A stretch of DNA of 64,000 bases, from positions 1,798,001 to 1,862,000 of the forward strand of contig NZ_JBLREB010000001.1 of the NCBI RefSeq assembly GCF_048159605.1, given 5' to 3'. Position 1 is the stretch's first letter; the number at the start of each line of letters is the position of its first letter. This DNA is from Ectobacillus polymachus. GTDB taxonomy: Bacteria; Bacillota; Bacilli; Bacillales; Bacillaceae_G. The notes under the pieces are model-generated. The model saw only the letters and a list, made by a program, of their open reading frames with translations. It was not told the origin of the DNA and did not search any database. Positions 8,863 through 17,376 of the stretch are shown here, piece after piece. The position numbers were made by a program, and so were the translations under genes.

Positions 8863-9546
8863 TTAAATATACCCTTTTTCCTTCAAGCTTACGAAACGAT
8901 GCTCACCTATTATAATATGGTCTAGTAATTCTACCCCCATTATTTTACCACATTCAGCTAATCTTTTGGTAACTTCTATATCTTCCCTGCTAGGGGATGG
9001 ATCACCTGATGGATGGTTATGAAGACAAATAATGGAAGCTGCTGAACGCCTAAATGCTTCGCGGAAGACTTCACGTGGGTGCACTATAGAAGCATTCAAA
9101 CTACCAATAAATACGGTTTGGCGATGAAGAACTTGATTTTTTGTATTTAAATATAAGCACACAAAATGTTCTTGCTGCAGAAAGCGCATTTCTTCCATCA
9201 TATATTTCGCACAATCCTCAGGACTTCGAATACTATACCTTTGTTTATACTCTAGCCTGACCATTCTTCGTCCTAACTCAAATGCTGCTAACAGCTGAGC
9301 TGCCTTCGCCATACCTATCCCGTTAATATTCGTAATTTCTTCTACTGTTGCTTCTTTTAACAATCGTAATCCATCAAATTGCTGCAAAATTCGCCCTGCT
9401 AATGTAAGAACAGATTCATCTTTCGTTCCCGTGCGAAGAAGAATAGCTAATAGCTCTGTGTTTGATAAACTATCTGCACCTTCCATGAGTAATCTTTCTC
9501 GTGGCTGATCCTCTTTGGCAACTCCCTGAATCATGCTCAATCTCAT
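8863..9546 (-). CDS. radC: DNA repair-family JAMM protein RadC
   Basis: RadC family proteins have an N-terminal helix-hairpin-helix region and a C-terminal JAMM metalloprotease-like domain. Here the JAMM motif is HNHPSGDPSPSRED near residues 174-187. The role in DNA repair remains unproven for the family. Length is 227 aa. AAGGAGG lies only 1 nt from the ATG at 9546 but 7 nt from an in-frame TTG at 9540, so the true start may be that TTG. It follows maf by 6 nt, as in B. subtilis. Confidence 0.93.
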   Translation of the reverse strand: MRLSMIQGVAKEDQPRERLLMEGADSLSNTELLAILLRTGTKDESVLTLAGRILQQFDGLRLLKEATVEEITNINGIGMAKAAQLLAAFELGRRMVRLEYKQRYSIRSPEDCAKYMMEEMRFLQQEHFVCLYLNTKNQVLHRQTVFIGSLNASIVHPREVFREAFRRSAASIICLHNHPSGDPSPSREDIEVTKRLAECGKIMGVELLDHIIIGEHRFVSLKEKGYI

Positions 9547-9552
9547 TCCTCC

Positions 9553-10107
9553 TTAGGCAAATGATTTGAGTTCTCTAGCAATCCTAGCAATTGGCAGACC
9601 AACAACAGAATAATAATCTCCTTTTATTTCTTTGACAAAAAGTGCACCTGCTCCTTGGATTCCGTAGCTGCCAGCTTTATCAAAAGGTTCCTTTGTAGCG
9701 ATATAAGCTTCTATTTCTTCATCCGTGATCTCATAAAACGTAACTTCCGTTTTTTCGTAAAATGTAATCGTTTTTTTATGAGAAACCATCGCTACTCCTG
9801 TAACTACCTCATGCGTTTGTCCAGATAATAGCCGTAGCATACTTGCTGCTTCTTGTTTACTCCTTGGTTTACCTAGCATTCTTGAATCGTATGTAACAAT
9901 TGTATCCGCACCGATAATGACTGCATCTTTAAAACGGTTATGCACATCCATTGCTTTTTGTAAGGCTAACATAGTGGCAGCCTGGTAAGGATTTTCCCAA
10001 TTATCAAGTGTTTCTTGGACTTCACTTACCTGTATCGTAAACGGAATTGCCAGCATACGAAGCAATTCCTTTCGTCTCGGGGATCCAGATGCTAAAATCA
10101 TTTCCAT
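9553..10107 (-). CDS. maf: Maf family nucleoside triphosphate pyrophosphatase (septum-associated)
   Basis: Maf hydrolyses dTTP, UTP and modified pyrimidine triphosphates to monophosphates. The start ILASGSPRRKELLRML is the signature loop. IIGADTIV contains the catalytic acidic residue, and GKPRSKQEAASMLRLLSG and YGIQG complete the conserved set. At 184 aa it has the usual length. It lies between spoIIB and radC, its conserved position. Overproduction blocks septation in B. subtilis. Confidence 0.95.
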   Translation of the reverse strand: MEMILASGSPRRKELLRMLAIPFTIQVSEVQETLDNWENPYQAATMLALQKAMDVHNRFKDAVIIGADTIVTYDSRMLGKPRSKQEAASMLRLLSGQTHEVVTGVAMVSHKKTITFYEKTEVTFYEITDEEIEAYIATKEPFDKAGSYGIQGAGALFVKEIKGDYYSVVGLPIARIARELKSFA

Positions 10108-10147
10108 GTTCGCACCACCTACTTATTTTTGTATATAAAGTAAACTT

Positions 10148-10180
10148 TCCTAAACCACGGGGAGTCCCCTCACTTTAGGA
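10148..10180. repeat. Compound inverted repeat between spoIIB and maf
   Basis: TCCTAAA (10148-10154) and TTTAGGA (10174-10180) enclose a second inverted repeat GGGGA-G-TCCCC (10159-10169). It has no T-run, so it is not a simple terminator. It lies in the maf leader. A similar G/C-rich string (GAACCCCG) follows. It could be a remnant hairpin of an IS200/IS605-type end or a protein-binding site. This is unproven. Confidence 0.45.
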
Positions 10181-10303
10181 TGAACCCCGAAATATCAGGA
10201 CTACTGCCCATTAATTGCTGGACAAAAAGCTACAGTATCATCGTATCAAAGTACACCATGCTTCACAATGTATAAAAAATACTGTTTTTAACAGTTTATT
10301 ACA

Positions 10304-10340
10304 CAAAAAAAGCGAAAGAAAATTAAGATCTTTCGCTTTC
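10304..10340 (-). terminator. Terminator of spoIIB
   Basis: The 11-bp perfect stem AAAGCGAAAGA (10309-10319) / TCTTTCGCTTT (10329-10339), followed on the minus strand by a T-run, lies 25 nt after the spoIIB stop. Confidence 0.85.
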
Positions 10341-10364
10341 TATTTTATATTTTTGAAACGAGAC

Positions 10365-11270
10365 TTATTTTGCTGTTACTATTTTTTCATATGCAGTGAG
10401 TCCATCAACTAATGTTTGTTGAAGTTGCGTAAATGCTTCGTCATTTTTTTTGACTTTGTATTCATTCCATGCATCACGGGACTTAGCTATGGACATCATA
10501 AATGTTTTTACGTCGTCCTGCTCTAGATTATTTGCTTCTTTTGAAAGAGTATCCCATTCTTTATTCATACGATTCCATTCTTCATCATCAATGCTTTTTC
10601 CCATGTATAACTGCGTACTTTGTGAGACGTTATAAAGCAGCATAGATTCTCCTTTTGCAATAAGGGTTCGCTTAGCTTCAAGAGCATTTGGAACAGTTGT
10701 TTGTTGAATGGACCATTGCTTCACATAAAAACTTATATTCTTTTTTGTAAGTAAGTCCCCCATTTTCTTTATACTTGCCTCATCATTACTAATATATGAA
10801 ACAATGTAAAACTTTCCGTTTTCTTCTCTCATCGCTGCCGGAGTACCCTTTTTTTTCAATTCATCTAAAACAGCCTGTCCCTTTTCCTTAGAAGAAAATG
10901 CACCCGTTTGGAGAATTGATAGTTGAACTGGTTGAAAAACAGCACTTATTTCCTTTGGCTGCTCTGTCTGCTGATTCGGCATGATAGCAGTAGATTGCTT
11001 TCCGGACGGCTGGCTTCCTCCTAACATTTCCAAGACGGAAACTCCTAGTCCTGTTCCAATTATTACAGCGGAACTAACCGTTAGTACAATTCGCTTTGTT
11101 GTAGTTCGTGATGAAGATGGGGACTTAGCAGCCTGATGATGCTGTTCTGTTGGTGCTAATCGCACAGCTGCTTCTTCTCTCCTGCCTGTAACAACAGCTT
11201 TTCGCTTTTCTTTATAGGCTATATCCGTACCGTTAAGCTTAATGGATATTTTGGGAGAATGCTTGTCCAT
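10365..11270 (-). CDS. spoIIB: Stage II sporulation protein SpoIIB (SPOR-domain)
   Basis: SpoIIB localises to the sporulation septum and helps its thinning and engulfment. The 301-aa chain has a basic cytoplasmic N-terminus, one membrane segment around residues 62-80 (IVLTVSSAVIIGTGLGVSVL) and a SPOR-type domain (SILQTGAFSSKEKGQAVLDEL). I chose ATG at 11270 because GGAGATG lies directly upstream; a longer frame to 11300 lacks a site. It sits between folC and maf. In B. subtilis comC intervenes after folC, but no comC is present here. Confidence 0.88.
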   Translation of the reverse strand: MDKHSPKISIKLNGTDIAYKEKRKAVVTGRREEAAVRLAPTEQHHQAAKSPSSSRTTTKRIVLTVSSAVIIGTGLGVSVLEMLGGSQPSGKQSTAIMPNQQTEQPKEISAVFQPVQLSILQTGAFSSKEKGQAVLDELKKKGTPAAMREENGKFYIVSYISNDEASIKKMGDLLTKKNISFYVKQWSIQQTTVPNALEAKRTLIAKGESMLLYNVSQSTQLYMGKSIDDEEWNRMNKEWDTLSKEANNLEQDDVKTFMMSIAKSRDAWNEYKVKKNDEAFTQLQQTLVDGLTAYEKIVTAK

Positions 11271-11422
11271 ATTTTCATCTCCTTTCCAGACTAAAATCAT
11301 AGCACCCCATTCATGAAAATGTAGAGGAGTTTTGTCGCAGCACGTACGTCATTATTTCTTATATTTCAAAGATATTCGTCATAGATGGAGAATAGAACTT
11401 CAAATAAGTTTAGGTATTTGTG

Positions 11423-11459
11423 AAAAAAAACAGATAGCCCAAGTGGGGACTATCTGTTT
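11423..11459 (-). terminator. Terminator of valS-folC
   Basis: The stem AACAGATAG / CTATCTGTT overlaps the last codons of folC, with a T-run on the minus strand. It isolates spoIIB from folC transcription. Confidence 0.8.
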
Positions 11460-12754
11460 TCTTCTATCACATATTTTCGTACCTCTGCTATAAAGTAAAG
11501 AGAGCCTGTAATAAGTAATACATCATTTTCATTAAGCTGCTTGGCGGTATGTTCGTATGCGTCTCGCCAATTATCATATACTTCTTTTTCTGCGCTTTGA
11601 CAGTGCGAAGCAAGAAGATCTGCAGATACAGCACGATGAAAAGAAAACGTCGTAAAGATCATCTTACTAGCAATTGTCTCTAGTGATGCTACCATTTCAC
11701 TTAGTTTTTTATCACCGAGTGCACTGAACATAATTACAATTCGGCGGTTGCTATAATGAGCTTTCACCGTCTTAACTAAGCTTTCTACGCCCTCAGGATT
11801 ATGTGCCCCATCAATAATAATAGTAGGAGAATCTGAGATTTGTTCAAATCTTCCGATCCAATAAGCCGCTTGAAGACCTTCTCGAATATGTGCTTCATCT
11901 ATTAAAAAGGATTGAAACATTTTCAAATGATAAATACCCATAAGAGCTAAGGAGGCATTTTGAACTTGATGTTCACCCTTCATCGAAATCGAAACATTCT
12001 CTAGCTCTTGAAATGCACACGAAAACGAAAATGTTTCCCCTTTCGGTTCGGAATGAATGTCTTTTATGGCAAAATCACTGCCAAGGACATACTTTTTTGC
12101 TCGCTTCTCTTGTGCAACCGATGTAATGACGTCAAGGGCCTCTTGTTGCGATACACCTGTTACAACCGGGATACCTGCTTTCACTATTCCAGCTTTCTCA
12201 AAGGCAATTTTCTCTAACGTATCTCCCAAGATATGCATATGATCATGGCCTATGGTCGTAATGATAGACAACAATGGATACACAACATTTGTTGAATCAT
12301 ATCTACCGCCAAGTCCCGTTTCAAGCAAAACGATATCACAAATGTTTTCTACAGCAAAATAATACAATGCTATTACGGTTATTATTTCGAACTCTGTTGC
12401 TTCCCCAAGATCTGTCTTATCACATTCTTCAACAATAGGCTTTACAGTGTTAACTAACTTTAAAATGTCCTCGTCTAAGATAGGAGCTCCATTGATACTA
12501 ATACGTTCATTAAAATGTTCGATATAAGGAGATGTAAAAGTCCCTACCTTATACTCAGCTTTTTGTAAAATCATACGCATATAAGTAACGGTAGAGCCTT
12601 TCCCGTTTGTACCTGCAATATGAACAAACTTCACACGTCGCTCAGGATGATTTAATTTCTCTAACATCCAGTTCATCCGAGCTAATCCTGGTTTTATCCC
12701 AAACTTTAATCGACCGTGAATCCAGTTTATTGCTTCTTCGTAAGACTGTATCAT
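11450..12754 (-). CDS. folC: Folylpolyglutamate synthase / dihydrofolate synthase
   Basis: FolC adds L-glutamate to folates (and to dihydropteroate) in an ATP-dependent Mur-ligase-type reaction in the cytoplasm. The 434-aa chain shows the P-loop AGTNGKGST (residues 47-55), the omega loop TSPYIEHFNERI, the GLGGRYDSTNV motif and the central HDHMHILG. It lies 77 nt downstream of valS, the standard Bacillus order, and probably shares its transcript. Confidence 0.97.
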   Translation of the reverse strand: MIQSYEEAINWIHGRLKFGIKPGLARMNWMLEKLNHPERRVKFVHIAGTNGKGSTVTYMRMILQKAEYKVGTFTSPYIEHFNERISINGAPILDEDILKLVNTVKPIVEECDKTDLGEATEFEIITVIALYYFAVENICDIVLLETGLGGRYDSTNVVYPLLSIITTIGHDHMHILGDTLEKIAFEKAGIVKAGIPVVTGVSQQEALDVITSVAQEKRAKKYVLGSDFAIKDIHSEPKGETFSFSCAFQELENVSISMKGEHQVQNASLALMGIYHLKMFQSFLIDEAHIREGLQAAYWIGRFEQISDSPTIIIDGAHNPEGVESLVKTVKAHYSNRRIVIMFSALGDKKLSEMVASLETIASKMIFTTFSFHRAVSADLLASHCQSAEKEVYDNWRDAYEHTAKQLNENDVLLITGSLYFIAEVRKYVIEENR

Positions 12755-12831
12755 GCTACCCCTCCTAAAACAACAAGCCTAGTAAGGCTAAAACTTAGCA
12801 CTTACTAGACTCATTCTTATCGATGAAGATT

Positions 12832-15468
12832 CTACTGATGTAATTCAGCTAGGCGAGTACGAACAATTTCACGTTTTTCAACATAATCTTGTTCTTTCTT
12901 ACGCTCTTCCTCAATTACGTGAGCAGGCGCTTTTTTCACGAATCCTTCATTGCCTAGTTTTTTCTGAACTCGCTCTACCTCTGCATCTAGTTTCTTCAAT
13001 TCTTTTTCCAGACGAGCTATTTCTTCTTCAATATTAATTAAGCCTTCAAGTGGGAGGAATAGTTCTACCCCAGTTACAACAGCTGTCATCGCCTTTTCCG
13101 GTGCTTGTATATCAGTTGCAATGATTAGATCACTCGGATTACAGAAACGTTCAATGTACGAGCTGTTTTCCTTTAAGCTTGCTAATACCGCTTCATCCTT
13201 TACCTTGAGAAGAAGTTGAATTTTTTTGCTAAGCGGTGTATTTACTTCTGCACGAATGTTACGAACAGAACGAATAATTTCCGTAAGAACCTGCATATCC
13301 TCTGCAGCTTGATGATCGTTTAAATCGTCCCGTACTTCAGGCCATTTCGAAACGGTGATGGAATCCCCTTCATGAGGGAGAGCTTGCCAAATTTCTTCAG
13401 TCACAAATGGCATGAATGGATGAAGCAATTTCATAATAGAATCTAATACGTAAGCTAATACCGAGCGAGTTGTTTTCTTCGCTGCTTCATCCTCACCATA
13501 TAAAGGAAGCTTCGCCATTTCAATATACCAATCACAGAAGTCATCCCAAATAAAGTTATAAAGGGAGCGGCCTACTTCACCTAGTTCATATTTATCAATA
13601 TTTTTCGTTACACTTTCAATGGTTTCATTTAAACGCGTTAAAATCCATTTATCGGCAACATTCATAGTTGTCGTAAGATCAATATCCTCATATTTCATTT
13701 CGTCTAGATTCATTAATACGAAGCGAGATGCATTCCATATCTTATTAATGAAATTCCATGTCGATTCTACTTTTTCCACACTATAGCGAACATCTTGACC
13801 AGGTGATCCAGCTGTTGCTAAGAAATAACGTAAAGAATCCGCGCCATACTTTTCAATAACTTCCATAGGGTCTACGCCATTACCAAGTGATTTACTCATC
13901 TTACGTCCCTCAGCATCACGAACAAGCCCGTGGATATATACATCTTTAAATGGACGTTTTCCTGTAAATTCTAAGCCTTGGAAAATCATACGAGAAACCC
14001 AGAAGAAGATAATATCATAGCCTGTAACGAGTACGTCTGTTGAGTAATAGCGTTTGAAATCTTCAGCATCACGATTCGGCCAGCCTAATGTTGAAAATGG
14101 CCATAAAGCTGAGCTAAACCATGTATCCAAAACATCTTCATCTTGTTCCCAATTTTCGATATCTGCTGGAGGGTTTACTCCTACGTATACTTCGCCTGTT
14201 TTTTTATGATACCAAGCTGGGATACGGTGTCCCCACCAAAGCTGACGTGAAATACACCAATCGCGGATGTTTTCCATCCAACGCAAGTATGTCTTTTCAA
14301 AACGGTCTGGTACGAATGTAACCTTTTCTTCTTGTTCTTGCAATTGGATTGCCTTTTCAGCTAATGGCTTCATTTTTACAAACCATTGTGTAGAAAGATA
14401 TGGCTCAACAACTGCCCCGCTTCGTTCACTATGACCGACAGAGTGCGTCATTTCTTCAATTTTCGTTAGAACACCTTGCTCTTTCAAATCGTTTACAATT
14501 TGCTTTCGGCATTCGAAACGATCCATTCCTTGATATTTTCCTGCATTTTCATTCATTGTGCCGTCCTCGTTCATAACGAGAATACGTGCTAAGTTGTGAC
14601 GGTTTCCAACTTCAAAATCGTTAGGATCGTGAGCTGGTGTAATTTTTACAGCCCCTGAGCCAAATTCCATATCAACATATTCATCACCAACAATCGGAAT
14701 TTCCCTTCCTACAATTGGAAGGATAAGAGTCTTACCAATTAAATGATTGTAACGTTCGTCTTTCGGATGTACAGCAACGGCTGTATCACCAAGCATTGTT
14801 TCTGGACGAGTCGTCGCAATTTCTAAATAGCCGGAACCATCAGAAAGTGGATAACGCATATGATAAAAAGCGCCTTGTATATCTTTATAAATAACTTCGA
14901 TATCAGAAAGTGCTGTTCTCGTTTGCGGATCCCAGTTGATAATATATTCTCCGCGATAGATTAACCCTTTTTTGTAAAGAGTTACGAATACTTCACGAAC
15001 AGCAGCAGATAATCCTTCATCAAGGGTAAAGCGTTCTCTTGAATAATCAAGTCCAAGTCCTAGCTTTTCCCACTGTGCACGAATATGTGATGCATATTCT
15101 TCTTTCCATTCCCATGCTTTTGCTAAAAACTTCTCACGACCTAAATCGTAACGAGATACTCCTTCTTCACGAAGCTTTGCTTCTACCTTTGCTTGCGTTG
15201 CAATCCCCGCATGGTCCATACCAGGGAGCCATAATACATCATAACCTTGCATACGCTTTGCACGTGTTAAAATATCTTGTAAGGCTGTGTCCCATGCATG
15301 ACCTAGGTGAAGCTTTCCTGTTACGTTAGGGGGCGGAATTACAATCGTATACGGTTCCTTTTCCGAATCTCCGGTTGCTTCAAAATATTTTCCTTCCACC
15401 CACCATTTATAACGACCCGCTTCAACGGATGCATGATCGTATTTTGTCGATAACGTCTTCTGTTCCAT
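12832..15468 (-). CDS. valS: Valyl-tRNA synthetase
   Basis: This class I synthetase charges tRNA-Val. The 878-aa chain has the HIGH motif as HLGH (54-57, in PPPNVTGKLHLGHAWD), KMSKS near residue 521 (KMSKSLGNGVDP) and a long C-terminal coiled-coil arm (EEEIARLEKELKKLDAEVE), all typical. A T-box leader with a terminator lies directly upstream, so expression responds to uncharged tRNA-Val. Confidence 0.98.
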   Translation of the reverse strand: MEQKTLSTKYDHASVEAGRYKWWVEGKYFEATGDSEKEPYTIVIPPPNVTGKLHLGHAWDTALQDILTRAKRMQGYDVLWLPGMDHAGIATQAKVEAKLREEGVSRYDLGREKFLAKAWEWKEEYASHIRAQWEKLGLGLDYSRERFTLDEGLSAAVREVFVTLYKKGLIYRGEYIINWDPQTRTALSDIEVIYKDIQGAFYHMRYPLSDGSGYLEIATTRPETMLGDTAVAVHPKDERYNHLIGKTLILPIVGREIPIVGDEYVDMEFGSGAVKITPAHDPNDFEVGNRHNLARILVMNEDGTMNENAGKYQGMDRFECRKQIVNDLKEQGVLTKIEEMTHSVGHSERSGAVVEPYLSTQWFVKMKPLAEKAIQLQEQEEKVTFVPDRFEKTYLRWMENIRDWCISRQLWWGHRIPAWYHKKTGEVYVGVNPPADIENWEQDEDVLDTWFSSALWPFSTLGWPNRDAEDFKRYYSTDVLVTGYDIIFFWVSRMIFQGLEFTGKRPFKDVYIHGLVRDAEGRKMSKSLGNGVDPMEVIEKYGADSLRYFLATAGSPGQDVRYSVEKVESTWNFINKIWNASRFVLMNLDEMKYEDIDLTTTMNVADKWILTRLNETIESVTKNIDKYELGEVGRSLYNFIWDDFCDWYIEMAKLPLYGEDEAAKKTTRSVLAYVLDSIMKLLHPFMPFVTEEIWQALPHEGDSITVSKWPEVRDDLNDHQAAEDMQVLTEIIRSVRNIRAEVNTPLSKKIQLLLKVKDEAVLASLKENSSYIERFCNPSDLIIATDIQAPEKAMTAVVTGVELFLPLEGLINIEEEIARLEKELKKLDAEVERVQKKLGNEGFVKKAPAHVIEEERKKEQDYVEKREIVRTRLAELHQ

Positions 15469-15563
15469 TTATATCCCTCCTATTTTAGAAAAGCGTAGCG
15501 AGACACGCACAGCATAGCCGGATCACTTTTCGTGGATCTAGCTTGCTGTATCTCTCGCAAATA

Positions 15564-15825
15564 AAAAAACTCCTTCATCCTAGAAAAGGACGAATGGAGT
15601 TAGATTCGCGGTACCACCTTTTTTTGCAGACGACTGCCTGCACACTTCATTATGTAACGGGGTTACATCCCGGCCTCTTCTACTATTATTTCAAAGAAGC
15701 TGCTCTAGGGCTACCTTCTATCGCCTGTATCTAAGAAATCTCCCAGCAATTGATTTCTCTCTCTGTAAGATGCTGTACGATGTACTCTTCCCTGTCTTCG
15801 CATATTTCTATATTACATCTATCCT
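15564..15825 (-). promoter_or_regulatory. T-box leader of valS
   Basis: The minus strand carries the T-box core AAGGTGGTACCGCGAA (about 15605-15620). It is followed at once by a terminator: a stem of AACTCC/GGAGTT and adjoining pairs, 15567-15603, with a T-run. Upstream sequence can fold into Stem I, and a GTA triplet at 15714-15712 inside AGAAGGTAGCC is a plausible Val specifier. Uncharged tRNA-Val would favour the antiterminator and allow valS transcription. The T-box core is seen; the specifier is inferred. Confidence 0.9.
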
Positions 15826-15827
15826 AC

Positions 15828-15861
15828 ATTATAGTCTAAAAAAGAATAGCGTAATCGTCAA
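15828..15861 (-). promoter_or_regulatory. Promoter of T-box/valS transcript
   Basis: The minus strand has TTGACG (15861-15856), 17 nt, then TAGACT (15838-15833), immediately followed by TATAAT (15833-15828). Either -10 could serve. Its place just upstream of the T-box RNA supports the call. Confidence 0.55.
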
Positions 15862-15979
15862 TAACGTTTCAATAATTTTTACCTCTGAAGTTTCAGCTAC
15901 ATCGAATACAAACTATAATCATAGGCACATTTCTTACTTTATTTCATATTCTAGAAGTATAAGAATGAACGGAGGAATC

Positions 15980-16180
15980 ATGATGAAACGCTTAAAGAGA
16001 ACGTATAATTTCTCTACCCCCTCCTGGTTGCGGTCTGTTCAATCCATTTTATATGATTTTATAATCCCATTAACGATTTTCCAAACGATACGTACCCTAT
16101 TACTTCCGACGTTTATAGACATTATTTTGCTCGTCATCTTTATTACGTTAACGATTCGAACACATTGGCAACAGCCCTAA
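15980..16180 (+). CDS. Small hydrophobic membrane protein of unknown function
   Basis: This 66-aa protein is divergent from valS. ATG at 15980 (or 15983) is preceded by GGAGG at 15971. The N-terminus is basic (MMKRLKRTYNF). The rest contains two hydrophobic segments (ILYDFIIPLTIFQTIRTLLL and FIDIILLVIFITLTI), so it should insert in the membrane. It ends before a strong bidirectional terminator. I do not recognise a family. The ribosome site, clean stop and terminator favour a real gene. Confidence 0.65.
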   Translation: MMKRLKRTYNFSTPSWLRSVQSILYDFIIPLTIFQTIRTLLLPTFIDIILLVIFITLTIRTHWQQP

Positions 16181-16197
16181 CTAACCAAATCAATGAG

Positions 16198-16253
16198 AAA
16201 AGGACCGTTACAAAAACTCTAAAACATGTAGAGTTATTCGTAACGGTCCTTTT
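16198..16253. terminator. Bidirectional terminator between small membrane gene and ysxE
   Basis: The 11-bp perfect stem AGGACCGTTAC (16201-16211) / GTAACGGTCCT (16240-16250) has A and T runs outside and an inner AACTCT/AGAGTT stem. It serves the convergent small plus-strand gene and ysxE. Confidence 0.85.
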
Positions 16254-16279
16254 CATAACATATACGCTATGGCACTTTT

Positions 16280-17314
16280 CTACGTTTGCTGATTTTGTTC
16301 CTTTTGCTGAGCCTCCGCTGCTTGAATTTGAGAGATAAAAAATTCGGTATTACTAATAAGCCAATAGCCGCGTTGTAAGCTGTTAACGGAGTGAATCTCT
16401 TGTACATCTTCCCTTGGCGCTGCCTCCATGTACTCTGATACTCGTTTAGTAAAACGTTGTGGATACGAAAGATAGGCAAGCATCAGTTTATTTTCTTCTT
16501 GGGTGAAGGGAAATGTCTTTTGGTATTCGTGAAACCATTCATACCGATCATTTCGAGCTATCGGATACGTATATAACGAGCGCAAGTAAAATTGTACCAA
16601 ATCTTGTATAGGCGTAGAATATTGTAATTGTTCTAGACTTATAAAGTATCCATTTCGTTGATGATCAAATAAGAAATGATTGCTTGCTACATTTCCATGA
16701 ATGAGAGATATGCGTGTTGATTCCTTCTCTTTCATGGCCTCGTGCCACTCATCCAGTTTTTTTGTTGCAAATTGGTGTGAACGCATGACATGGTGATAAT
16801 AGGTGCAGTATTGCAGCTCAAATGGCGACATGTACCATTTATTTTCACAAGATACGATGAATTGATCAAGCATATTCTTCTCTTGTTCCCAGCGTCTAGA
16901 GATGGAGTCATAATGATTCCTAACTTTTTCTTCTGATATTTTTTCTTCTCTGGCAGTTTTTTGATGCATGAGTGCCAGCGTCTGAAACATTCTATGATAA
17001 TGATCGTTCTCTTCTCCCCCATCAGATTCTAACCAAGGCATTAAGTAATAGCGATTCTCCCCGTCGGATAACACATAGTTACCGTCCATAGAATGATAAA
17101 CAGGAGCATAGTTCGTAAATCCTTTTTCAGCCAAAAGCCGAATGTTCTGTATGAAATCGCTGCGCTCAATATGGGATGAGCGCAGCTTTTTCAACGCATA
17201 TGGACCTTGATTCGTATAAACCTTCACAACATTTCCATACTCTTCTAGATGCTCTACGTGAAGCCGATACATCTTTAAAATAGGAATATACCGATCTCTC
17301 ACTTCACGATCCAT
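16280..17314 (-). CDS. ysxE: Spore coat-associated kinase-like protein YsxE (CotS family)
   Basis: This 344-aa protein has an aminoglycoside-phosphotransferase/CotS-like fold, produced in the mother cell and associated with spore coat assembly. Visible elements are the N-lobe (YALKKLRSSH), the catalytic-loop-like LIHGNVASNHFLF and ISLEQLQY in place of the canonical DxD metal site, so catalysis is doubtful. It lies 62 nt downstream of spoVID, as in B. subtilis. ATG at 17314 has AAGGAT upstream at slightly long spacing. Confidence 0.85.
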   Translation of the reverse strand: MDREVRDRYIPILKMYRLHVEHLEEYGNVVKVYTNQGPYALKKLRSSHIERSDFIQNIRLLAEKGFTNYAPVYHSMDGNYVLSDGENRYYLMPWLESDGGEENDHYHRMFQTLALMHQKTAREEKISEEKVRNHYDSISRRWEQEKNMLDQFIVSCENKWYMSPFELQYCTYYHHVMRSHQFATKKLDEWHEAMKEKESTRISLIHGNVASNHFLFDHQRNGYFISLEQLQYSTPIQDLVQFYLRSLYTYPIARNDRYEWFHEYQKTFPFTQEENKLMLAYLSYPQRFTKRVSEYMEAAPREDVQEIHSVNSLQRGYWLISNTEFFISQIQAAEAQQKEQNQQT

Positions 17315-17376
17315 ATAGGCGACGATCCTTTCTGTACAAAAAAATAAGAAAAAGCAAAACTTCTTAGGACTAGGAA

